Shown here piece after piece: positions 6,271 through 12,348 of a stretch of 12,348 nucleotides of DNA. The stretch spans positions 1-12,348 of the forward strand of contig PXAS01000340.1 of assembly GCA_003565815.1 (NCBI GenBank), given 5' to 3'. The stretch comes from PVC group bacterium. Lineage in GTDB: Bacteria; Verrucomicrobiota; Kiritimatiellia; SS1-B-03-39; UBA6053. Position 1 is the first letter of the stretch; every line of letters starts with the position of its first letter. The notes under the pieces were generated by a model. The model was not told the origin of the DNA. It saw only the letters and a list, made by a program, of their open reading frames with translations, and did no database searches. A program made the position numbers and the translations under genes.

Positions 6271-6299
6271 TTGAAGTTCGGGCGAAGCCCGCCTATATC
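6271..6299 (+). promoter_or_regulatory. Possible promoter of the UPF0182 gene, with internal hairpin
   Basis: TTGAAG (6271-6276) and TATATC (6294-6299) are separated by 17 bases. The -10-like box ends 6 bases before ATG 6306, so the transcript could be leaderless. Between the boxes a perfect hairpin CGGGC-GAA-GCCCG spans 6279-6291. It could modulate the promoter or be chance. Sequence match only. Confidence 0.4.
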
Positions 6300-6305
6300 A
6301 TTGGT

Positions 6306-8915
6306 ATGAGCCGTCCATTGAAATTTTTTTTAGTCCTGGTCTTTACCCTGCTGGCGTTGGGGGTTCTCTTTGTTGCCGTCAACTTCCTCTTTTTGGATTT
6401 TTTCGTGGACGTGTATTGGTATCGATCCCTGGGCTACTTGAGGCTTTTGTTGCTCAAAACCACGTATCAATACCTGATTTTCTTTGGGGTCACCCTGCTT
6501 TTCTTTCTGGTGATGTACTTGAATTTCTGGGTGGCTTCCCGTTATTTGGGGGTCAATATGCGGAACCAGGACGCAGAGCCGGAGGGGCGCACGGCCAGGG
6601 TGATTCGCAGCTTCCGCCATGGGTCGATGAAAGTCTACATCCCCTTGTCGCTCGTTTTCAGCATTTTGCTGGCGCTCCCGCTTTACCATCAGTGGGAAAA
6701 CGCGCTGTTGTTCTTTTTTGCACCCGCCAAAGGCGTTCGGGATACGCTTTTCCAATTGGATATCAGTTATTACCTGTTTTCCCTGCCCATTTTCAATCTT
6801 CTGCAGGGACGATTGATCCTTACCCTGATTTTACTGTCGGTTTCATTGGCCATTCTGTACGCCGCGGAAATGCGGGTGTTGCAACGTGAGGGGCAAGCGC
6901 TGTACTTGGGGGCCAAAATCCATTTGTCCTGCATGGTGTTTTTGATCTTTTTGGTGCAATCCTGGGGGTATGTGCTGGAAGCGCATATGTTGCAATACAG
7001 CACCAACAATGAACCGCTGTTTTTTGGGCCGGGTTTCGTGGAATTGTACGTGAACTTACCTTTGATTTGGGCCTCCGGGATTCTGTTGTTGTGTTTGGCG
7101 GTTGCACTGATTGTATATGTGCATACCCGTCGCGGCCTCGTGACGGTGATTGTCTTTACGGTTTTGGCGATGCTTTGCCATGTACTCCGGGACTGGGGGG
7201 CGATGAACAATTTGGTGCGGAATGTGTTTGTGAATCCCAGCGAGCTGGAGCGACAGCGTCCACACATGCAATCGTCGATCAACGCGACCTTGGCCGCCTA
7301 CAATCTGACCCAAGTGGAGCGTCGCCCTTACACCCAATTGCAAGAGGATGAAAATATTCCCGAGTTGGGGCAGCGCACGGATTTGGCCAACATTCCGCTT
7401 TGGGATTATGAGCTGCTGGCGGACGTTTTTCATCAGGAACAGGTAATTCGGCCTTATTATGGGTTCAGCGACGTGGACGCGGCCCGCTACACGGTGATGG
7501 GGGAGTTGCATCAAGTCTATTTGGCGGGACGCGAGATTCACTCCGAGAAATTGCCGGAAGGCGCACAAAATTGGATCAGCCGTCATTTGAAATACACGCA
7601 TGGCCATGGAGCGGTGATGATACCCGCGGCCCAGCGTGGCGAAGCCCCCATGGAGTGGTATCTGCGCAACATGCCCATGGAGTCTCAATTGGGGATTCAA
7701 ACGAAGAAACCGTCGATTTATTACGGGACGGCTCAATATTATTACGCCATTGCGCCGTCGCGGGAACGGGAATTTCACCATCCGGGGGCCGAGGAGGAGG
7801 TGCTGATTGACTATACGGGACATGGTGGCGTGCCCGTTTCGGGGCTTTTCAAGCGGGCGCTCTTCGCCATGTATTTCCGTGAGCGGAACATTATTTTGAC
7901 CCCGGAGATCAGACGGAACAGCCGAATTTTGTTTCGCCGAAACATCGTGGAACGCATTGAGCGCCTGACCCCATTTTTGAAGTTGGACCGCGATCCGTAT
8001 TTGGTCGTATCCGAGGACCGCTTTTATTGGATTCAAGATGCGTACACCACGAGCAATTGGTATCCAAATTCGGATGTCTATGGAGAGGAAGAATTCAACT
8101 ACATCCGCAACTCCATCAAGATTGTGGTGGATGCTTACAACGGATCGGTGGATTATTATCTGTTCGAACCGAATGACCCGGTGGCTTTGGCCTATCAACG
8201 CATGTATCCGGGATTAATCAAAGACAAGAGCGAGATGCCTGACTTTTTACTGGAGCAGGTTCGGTACCCCCGCGATCTGTTCGATATACAAATGCACATG
8301 TATTCGGTCTACCATCAAACGAATCCGGCCACCTTTTTCATGGAAGAGGACCGGATGCAGTTTGCCGAGATACGCCATCGGGATACATTGATTCGAATGG
8401 AGCCTTATTATCTGACCCTGGATCTGATTGACTTCAACAGACCCGAGTTCTTTCTGATCACCCCCATGTTGCCGTATGAGCGCGAAAATCTCAGGGCCCT
8501 CGCCTTGGCGGGAAGCGATGGCGAGAATTATGGGCGCATCATCGTGTATACCTTTCCCAAGGGGAGTCAGTTTTATGGCCCTGCGCAAATCAATGCCCTG
8601 ATTGACCAAGACACGGTCATCGCCGAACGGATGACCCTTTGGAACCAGCAAGGCACGGAGGTGAAGCGTGGGAAAATGATCGTCTTGCCTTTGGGCAAGC
8701 ATATCCTCTATATTCAGCCCCTTTACATGGAGGCCACGGGAGGATTGCGCATTCCCCAACTGAAGCGGGTCATCGTCAGCGCCGACCAAATCGTGGTCAT
8801 GGCCGAAACGTTGGAAGAGGCCATTGAACGCCTGAAAATCTTGTTGGATTTGCAAAAACACAGGCGAATCTTGCCAGGAGACCCCCTTTTGGGCGAGGAT
8901 GTCACCGGATTTTGA
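6306..8915 (+). CDS. UPF0182 (COG1615) seven-span membrane protein
   Basis: A protein of about 869 residues of the UPF0182 family, whose function is not established. The N-terminal third holds seven predicted spans at roughly 6-30, 54-75, 111-125, 158-187, 207-224, 250-273 and 279-295. The motif DVYWYRSLGYLRLL after span 1 is typical of the family. The rest is a large domain, probably outside the cytoplasmic membrane. Family landmarks include SINATLAAYNL, LWDYELLADVFHQEQ, YYGFSDVDAARYTVMGE, LKYTHGHGAVM, YIRNSIKIVVDAYNGSVDYY, RYPRDLFDIQMHMYSVYH and FFMEEDRMQF. The length is near the lower end of what I expect for the family. ATG 6306 was chosen over an in-frame ATG at 6255, because residues encoded before 6306 are unlike the family start. 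Neither has a Shine-Dalgarno, but a promoter-like pair ends 6 bases before 6306. It stands alone between a divergent oxidoreductase and a convergent pilus operon, so context gives no role. Confidence 0.9.
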   Translation: MSRPLKFFLVLVFTLLALGVLFVAVNFLFLDFFVDVYWYRSLGYLRLLLLKTTYQYLIFFGVTLLFFLVMYLNFWVASRYLGVNMRNQDAEPEGRTARVIRSFRHGSMKVYIPLSLVFSILLALPLYHQWENALLFFFAPAKGVRDTLFQLDISYYLFSLPIFNLLQGRLILTLILLSVSLAILYAAEMRVLQREGQALYLGAKIHLSCMVFLIFLVQSWGYVLEAHMLQYSTNNEPLFFGPGFVELYVNLPLIWASGILLLCLAVALIVYVHTRRGLVTVIVFTVLAMLCHVLRDWGAMNNLVRNVFVNPSELERQRPHMQSSINATLAAYNLTQVERRPYTQLQEDENIPELGQRTDLANIPLWDYELLADVFHQEQVIRPYYGFSDVDAARYTVMGELHQVYLAGREIHSEKLPEGAQNWISRHLKYTHGHGAVMIPAAQRGEAPMEWYLRNMPMESQLGIQTKKPSIYYGTAQYYYAIAPSREREFHHPGAEEEVLIDYTGHGGVPVSGLFKRALFAMYFRERNIILTPEIRRNSRILFRRNIVERIERLTPFLKLDRDPYLVVSEDRFYWIQDAYTTSNWYPNSDVYGEEEFNYIRNSIKIVVDAYNGSVDYYLFEPNDPVALAYQRMYPGLIKDKSEMPDFLLEQVRYPRDLFDIQMHMYSVYHQTNPATFFMEEDRMQFAEIRHRDTLIRMEPYYLTLDLIDFNRPEFFLITPMLPYERENLRALALAGSDGENYGRIIVYTFPKGSQFYGPAQINALIDQDTVIAERMTLWNQQGTEVKRGKMIVLPLGKHILYIQPLYMEATGGLRIPQLKRVIVSADQIVVMAETLEEAIERLKILLDLQKHRRILPGDPLLGEDVTGF

Positions 8916-8971
8916 CAGGGTACTGGGTTTTGGCCAGGGCCTTGGGGTGGCTTGGGGGCAACGGGACAAGG

Positions 8972-9018
8972 GCGGTAGCTCGTGGAACTCGCTACACGCA
9001 CTCCAGGGCGCTTCGCGC
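8972..9018. repeat. Two adjacent small hairpins in the 3' spacer, REP-like candidate
   Basis: GCGGTAGC (8972-8979) pairs with GCTAC-A-CGC (8991-8999, one bulged A) around an 11-base loop. Eight bases further GCGC-TTC-GCGC (9008-9018) forms a tight hairpin. The first contains GTAG, a tetranucleotide that stands beside the hairpin in well-studied enterobacterial REP sequences recognised by RAYT transposases. A RAYT gene lies elsewhere in this window. Whether this is a genomic repeat cannot be seen from one copy. The rest of the 236-base spacer 8916-9151 holds only the terminator. Confidence 0.35.
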
Positions 9019-9097
9019 AAGGGCCGGTTTTGTGCCAGGGGGCGAATGTTGGGGCTGTCGGTGAAGGGCTTTTGCGGCTGATTGAGGTCCCCCCAAC

Positions 9098-9128
9098 AAA
9101 AAAGGCTCCGGTTGCCCGGAGCCTTTTT
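9098..9128. terminator. Bidirectional intrinsic terminator
   Basis: A perfect 8-bp stem GGCTCCGG (9104-9111) and CCGGAGCC (9116-9123) encloses a TTGC loop. It is flanked by AAAAAA (9098-9103) on the left and TTTTT (9124-9128) on the right. It can therefore act on both strands. It separates the plus-strand UPF0182 gene from the convergent minus-strand secretin operon, exactly where a shared terminator is expected. Confidence 0.92.
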
Positions 9129-9151
9129 GAGTTTTGGCAAGAGCCGCTGCT

Positions 9152-11041
9152 TTATTGCACTTCGACTTCTTCCCAGGTTTCTACTTCATCCCCTTCTTCT
9201 TCAGGGATTTCTTCCACCGGGTAGGCTTCGCCCATATTGACGGGCTCGGAAGGCACCACCGTCGTTTCGGGGGCTTGTTCGCTGGCCCGGGCTGCAGCCA
9301 CCCTTTGTTGGCGGGCTTCGTCTTCCTGCATCCAGCGATGGATCAGGTCGCCGCGTTCCGGAATGCCGAAGCGGTCATCCAAGGATTCAACGTGCGCCAT
9401 GTCCACGGAAACGAAGATGACGACCTCGTCCTGGAAGCGTTCGGTGCGGGTGTGACTGAACAGATATTTGCCAATCAGCGGCAAGTCGCCAAGCAGCGGG
9501 ACTTTTCGCACCACTTCCTTGTCTTCGCCTTGTGTCAGACCGCCAATGGCAACGGTTTTGCCGGATTGCAGGGCAAATTCGGTGTTGATGCGGCGGATTT
9601 GGGTGACGGGAAAGGATGTCCCGGCTTCCCCGACGCTTTTCTCACCAATCAGGCGGCTGAGTTCGGGGATGATCTTGACGGTGATGTTTCTTTCCGTGCT
9701 GATGGAGGGGGTGACTTCCAGTTTCACACCGATTTCGATGAAACCATCGAGCACGTATGCGAAGGTAGTGGCATTTTCCCCTTGGGGAATGGCGCGGATG
9801 TTGGGTTCGTTCCGGCCCACATGAATGGTGGCGGTTTCATTGTTGGCAACCAGCATTTTGGGGTTGGAGACGATGCGAACGCCATCGAGCTGTTGGAGGG
9901 CGCTGAGGGTGAGGGCGAAGTCATCGGCGCTGAGGACTGCGGCCCGGGTGGTGGTCTGCTCCATGGCGGGGATGGTGCTGATGGTGCCGGCCGTGGCGTC
10001 AAAACTGTCGAAATTCCGACCCCGCACCAAGGAATCCAGTTGTCCGGATGTACTGGTACGATTGCTGGTTTCGATGTCGGTGCTTGCGGTGGGGTCGAGG
10101 TTGTCCGTCATCATGTCTTGCGAAACCGTGCTGGTTCTGCTTCTGGACGTGACAAACGCCTGTGCATCCTGGGAAGTGCGGGTTTCGATCCGTTCGACGC
10201 GTGAACTCAATCCGGTTGCGCGGACGGTATAGCCTTGGAGGACCTGCCAGTTAATGCCGAGATCCTTGATGGCCTGGTCGTTGAGTTCCACGAATTTCGC
10301 TTCGATGAACACCTGTTGGCGGGGTTGGTCCACGCCACTGATAATGGTGCGGATTTCCTCGATGTTCCGCGGGGTTTCCACCACCACGATCCGGTTTGCG
10401 GCGGGCAGGGGGATTACGCGGGCATTGCTGGAGATGAGCATGCCTTCCACGGCGGGAAGCGCTTGGTCCACGGTGATGTATTTTAATTCAAGGGTTTCCC
10501 GGGCCAGCGGTTCGGCGGCGAGTTGGTCTTCGCGCACGATCGTGAAAATATTCGAGCGTCGTTGCACGAGGGCGTAGTCTTTCTCCGCGAGAATCGCTTC
10601 CAGGGCCTGACGCCAGTCGACATCGTTCAGGTTGGCGCTCACGCGTTCATCCAGGCCTTCGGGAATGATGATGTTGGCGCCGGAAAAGCGTGCGAAAATC
10701 CGCACCACATCGGCGAGGAGCACATCGTCATAGGTGATGGAGATGAGCGAGTCGTCCACGGAGCCGGGTTCCGTGACTTGCAAGCCCGGCAAAGTGCGGT
10801 CTTCGGTCAGCTGGATGGGCGGGACGTCATCGGGTTGTCTTGTCGGAGGCGGGGGCTGTGGTTCCGCGGTTTCCGGGGCGGGCGCGGTTTCGGTGGTTTC
10901 TTCCTCTTCGAGTTCCAAAAGAATTCGGTCAACTTCCTCGGTGCCGTCCTCCGGGATGGGTTGGGCGAAAAGCGGGGTGAAGACCAGCCCACAGGCTGTG
11001 ATGCTTGAAAAGCATATGAGATGGAGTTTTTTTGCGGTCAT
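9152..11041 (-). CDS. PilQ/GspD-type secretin, outer-membrane channel
   Basis: A 629-residue secretin, the subunit of the outer-membrane ring through which a type IV pilus or type II secretion substrate passes. A signal peptide covers residues 1-26 (cut after LFA). An acidic, Pro-rich linker follows (about 31-95), then an STN-like domain (about 98-170) and an N1/KH-type repeat (about 182-241, ending SGVDQPRQQVFIEAKFVEL). The beta-barrel domain (about 375-550) carries LQQLDGVRIVSNPKMLVANN, VTPSIS, FPVTQIRR, SGKTVAIGGL and the signature VPLLGDLPLIGKYLF (514-528). There is no AMIN domain. A Ser/Thr/Asp-rich stretch (about 280-365) lies before the barrel, and a Glu-rich tail of about 80 residues follows it. 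The gene begins 26 bases after the PilP-like stop and is the last of the operon. Its ribosome binding site is weak. The gene order N-O-P-secretin favours PilQ, but pilQ versus gspD is not proven here. Confidence 0.92.
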   Translation of the reverse strand: MTAKKLHLICFSSITACGLVFTPLFAQPIPEDGTEEVDRILLELEEEETTETAPAPETAEPQPPPPTRQPDDVPPIQLTEDRTLPGLQVTEPGSVDDSLISITYDDVLLADVVRIFARFSGANIIIPEGLDERVSANLNDVDWRQALEAILAEKDYALVQRRSNIFTIVREDQLAAEPLARETLELKYITVDQALPAVEGMLISSNARVIPLPAANRIVVVETPRNIEEIRTIISGVDQPRQQVFIEAKFVELNDQAIKDLGINWQVLQGYTVRATGLSSRVERIETRTSQDAQAFVTSRSRTSTVSQDMMTDNLDPTASTDIETSNRTSTSGQLDSLVRGRNFDSFDATAGTISTIPAMEQTTTRAAVLSADDFALTLSALQQLDGVRIVSNPKMLVANNETATIHVGRNEPNIRAIPQGENATTFAYVLDGFIEIGVKLEVTPSISTERNITVKIIPELSRLIGEKSVGEAGTSFPVTQIRRINTEFALQSGKTVAIGGLTQGEDKEVVRKVPLLGDLPLIGKYLFSHTRTERFQDEVVIFVSVDMAHVESLDDRFGIPERGDLIHRWMQEDEARQQRVAAARASEQAPETTVVPSEPVNMGEAYPVEEIPEEEGDEVETWEEVEVQ

Positions 11042-11067
11042 GGTTCGTTTCCGGGGTTCGGGGTGAT

Positions 11068-11499
11068 TTACGGAACCCTGTGGGGTTCCAGTTCGATGTT
11101 GTCAGTTGTGAGTTTTGTAATGATCAAGCGGTATTCGCGGCCTTCGACTTCGACGCTGAAGCTGTCGCCAACCGAGACCCAGCGTCCCTGCACCAGCGCG
11201 GAGATTCGGCCCCTCATGGTGGCCGTGCCGCTTCGCTCCAGGGTTTGTCGAATCCTTTCGGCTTCGGCAAGCGCCAAAGCCCGAAGTTCCGCTTCCGAGA
11301 GGACGGGGGCGGAAATGACCTCCTTTGGCTCTTCTTGGGGCGCTGGCTCGGGTTGTTCGTTTGACTTCGGCACGTACCCAATGGGCCAAAACGGGTCGCG
11401 GTAAACGGAGGCAGACGACGGGGGGTCTTGCGCGGCGGCGGAATTCGAAAAAACCGTCAGCAGGCAAACAAACAAGACGGGAAGATGGACGGCACGCAT
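11068..11499 (-). CDS. PilP/GspC-like periplasmic pilus assembly protein
   Basis: A 143-residue exported protein. The signal peptide (1-23) ends SNSAAA before QDPP. There is no lipobox cysteine, unlike the lipoprotein PilP of Proteobacteria. The mature start holds YRDPFWPIGY, then an acidic/Pro linker and a charged helix (LSEAELRALALAEAERIRQT). The C-terminal small beta domain (about 95-140: MRGRISALVQGRWVSVGDSF, REYRLIITKLTTDNIELE) resembles the PilP and GspC homology domain that joins the inner-membrane platform to the secretin. Assignment rests on this fold-like pattern and on position between PilO-like and secretin genes. ATG 11499 was chosen: it has GGAAGGAG 7 bases upstream, shares one base with the preceding stop (TGATG), and starts the signal peptide. 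Earlier in-frame starts lie inside the previous gene. Confidence 0.82.
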   Translation of the reverse strand: MRAVHLPVLFVCLLTVFSNSAAAQDPPSSASVYRDPFWPIGYVPKSNEQPEPAPQEEPKEVISAPVLSEAELRALALAEAERIRQTLERSGTATMRGRISALVQGRWVSVGDSFSVEVEGREYRLIITKLTTDNIELEPHRVP

Positions 11500-12152
11500 C
11501 AATTGACTCCTTCCGTGGAACCTTCGGCCAGCTCCCGAAGGAGGCTGATATCCTCGTTGAAGCGCAAAACAGGCCATTCCACGACCATTTGCACGAGGTG
11601 GTTTTCCGGGTGGTTCGGGTTTCTTTGAATGGTTAACATCCCTATCGAAACATAGGGGTTGGCATTGCAGAGGCGGTCAATGAATTGAATCACCTTTGCA
11701 TATCCGGCCGTAAAGTTGACCTGTACGGCATACGGCACCCACATGGGCGTGTCGTGTTTGATTTGACGATAGGGGGAGGTGTGGGGGACAAATCTGGGCA
11801 GCTCGTGTTCACGGACCTGCGCTTGGATTCCCAACGGAAACCCGATGTCACTGATTTGCCGCAAGGCCCAAGTGTATCGACTGATTTCGGGGGGCAAGTA
11901 TTGTTCCCGAATGGCGCCGATTTCGGTTGCCGCGGATTGAATGGCCACTTGGTTGATCCGCTCGCGGCGCAAAATGGCCTCGCCCCGGTTGACCTTTCTC
12001 TCCAGTTCGTCGGTTTTGTTCTGAGCGGCGGCCGCGTTTTCCCGCATGGGGCCCAAGACCAGATTGTTCAAAATCATGAACACGGTAAACACGCCGCCGA
12101 TCGCGAGAAAGGCAATTTGCTTCTGCTCTTTGTTGAGGTCCGAAAATTTCAC
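11499..12152 (-). CDS. PilO/GspM-like inner-membrane pilus assembly protein
   Basis: A 217-residue bitopic membrane protein. After a short cytoplasmic N-terminus (MKFSDLNKEQKQ) comes a membrane span at about 13-34 (IAFLAIGGVFTVFMILNNLVLG), then a charged coiled-coil region (about 38-68, with QNKTDELERKVNRGEAILRR), and a periplasmic domain. PYAVQVNFTAGYAKVIQFID followed by VSIGMLTIQRN and VQMVVEWPVL is typical of the ferredoxin-like fold of PilO. PilO pairs with PilN in the platform of type IV pili; GspM is the type II secretion equivalent. The start is GTG with GGGGAGA 4 bases upstream, and it overlaps the previous stop (GTGA). The stop overlaps the next start (TGATG). Such coupling suits fixed stoichiometry in a complex. 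Confidence 0.87.
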   Translation of the reverse strand: MKFSDLNKEQKQIAFLAIGGVFTVFMILNNLVLGPMRENAAAAQNKTDELERKVNRGEAILRRERINQVAIQSAATEIGAIREQYLPPEISRYTWALRQISDIGFPLGIQAQVREHELPRFVPHTSPYRQIKHDTPMWVPYAVQVNFTAGYAKVIQFIDRLCNANPYVSIGMLTIQRNPNHPENHLVQMVVEWPVLRFNEDISLLRELAEGSTEGVN

Positions 12153-12348
12153 GGTGTCTCCCCGGGATTTTCGGTTGGGGCCGTCATTTCCCGGTTCAGG
12201 GGGGAAAGGGTGAAGTTGAAAAGATTGAGGCGCGGATCCTCGGGGGATTGTTGGGTGCCGGGGTTGACGTTTTCAAGCACCACCCGGTGGAATCCCCGGG
12301 ACTCGTTGCCGCCGGATCGCAAGAGATTGGCCTCGTACCTGGCCAAAA
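12149..12348 (-). CDS. PilN-like pilus assembly protein, C-terminal fragment (cut by window end)
   Basis: Only the last 66 or so residues are in the window; the gene continues past the right edge. The visible part reads YEANLLRSGGNESRGFHRVV, then VLENVNPG, RLNLFNFTLSP and a Pro/Glu-rich tail. The residues around FHRVVLENV and LFNFTLSP suit the C-terminal ferredoxin-like domain of PilN, in which two strands frame a loop. The assignment depends mainly on position, directly before PilO-like, PilP-like and secretin genes with a GTGA overlap. A TTG at the edge is not taken as a start. Confidence 0.6.
   Translation of the reverse strand, partial: LARYEANLLRSGGNESRGFHRVVLENVNPGTQQSPEDPRLNLFNFTLSPLNREMTAPTENPGETP

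Noticed and set aside
7056..8198. Minus-strand open frame of 380 codons
   Set aside because: Antisense shadow of the UPF0182 gene, which has conserved motifs throughout this stretch.
9134..10204. Plus-strand open frame of 356 codons
   Set aside because: Antisense shadow of the secretin gene; it also runs through the terminator region and has no recognisable domain.

Overview
The window is a moderately GC-rich bacterial chromosomal segment with tightly packed genes and short spacers. It holds twelve recognisable protein genes, one of them cut by the right window edge, and no rRNA, tRNA, CRISPR array or insertion sequence with ends. The best guess for the host is a Verrucomicrobiota bacterium, Opitutae-like, or a close relative in the PVC group. 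This rests on the long REP-type transposase with its C-terminal module, the PilN/O/P/secretin set whose PilP-like protein carries a DPFWPIGY motif, the UPF0182 protein and the style of the MocA-type oxidoreductase. The host assignment is an inference from protein style and was not tested by a search.

Left part, minus strand (2179 down to 159): a NifS/IscS-type cysteine desulfurase, a 77-residue His-rich single-span membrane or secreted protein, and a peroxiredoxin-like thioredoxin-fold protein. The last two genes overlap by 8 bases. The small gene has its own possible promoter, so this is either one unit or a desulfurase gene followed by a two-gene unit. Beyond the last gene, at the left window edge, lies a large imperfect palindrome with a perfect 17-bp stem.

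Middle, plus strand (2298 to 5186): a REP-associated tyrosine (HUH, Y1) transposase ends 4 bases before a SpoU/TrmH-type RNA 2'-O-methyltransferase, whose ribosome binding site lies inside the transposase gene. After a 45-base spacer with an ATATCG-N8-CGATAT dyad comes an ArsR/SmtB-type repressor. It overlaps a PduO-type cob(I)alamin adenosyltransferase by ATGA, forming a possible autoregulated cobalamin operon. A Gfo/Idh/MocA oxidoreductase (6168 down to 5197) converges on it.

Right part: divergent from the oxidoreductase is a large UPF0182 seven-span membrane protein (6306 to 8915). A strong bidirectional hairpin terminator separates it from a minus-strand type IV pilus or type II secretion assembly operon (12348 down to 9152): a PilN-like C-terminus, PilO-like, PilP-like and a PilQ/GspD-type secretin. 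The first three are translationally coupled by GTGA and TGATG overlaps. Together they would form the inner-membrane platform, periplasmic connector and outer-membrane channel.

No clear novel defence or mobile system is visible. The most interesting items are the ArsR-adenosyltransferase pair with its operator, the His-rich small protein coupled to the peroxiredoxin-like gene, the solitary REP transposase with candidate palindromic elements in the window, and a set of unit-leading genes that lack Shine-Dalgarno sequences and may be leaderless.
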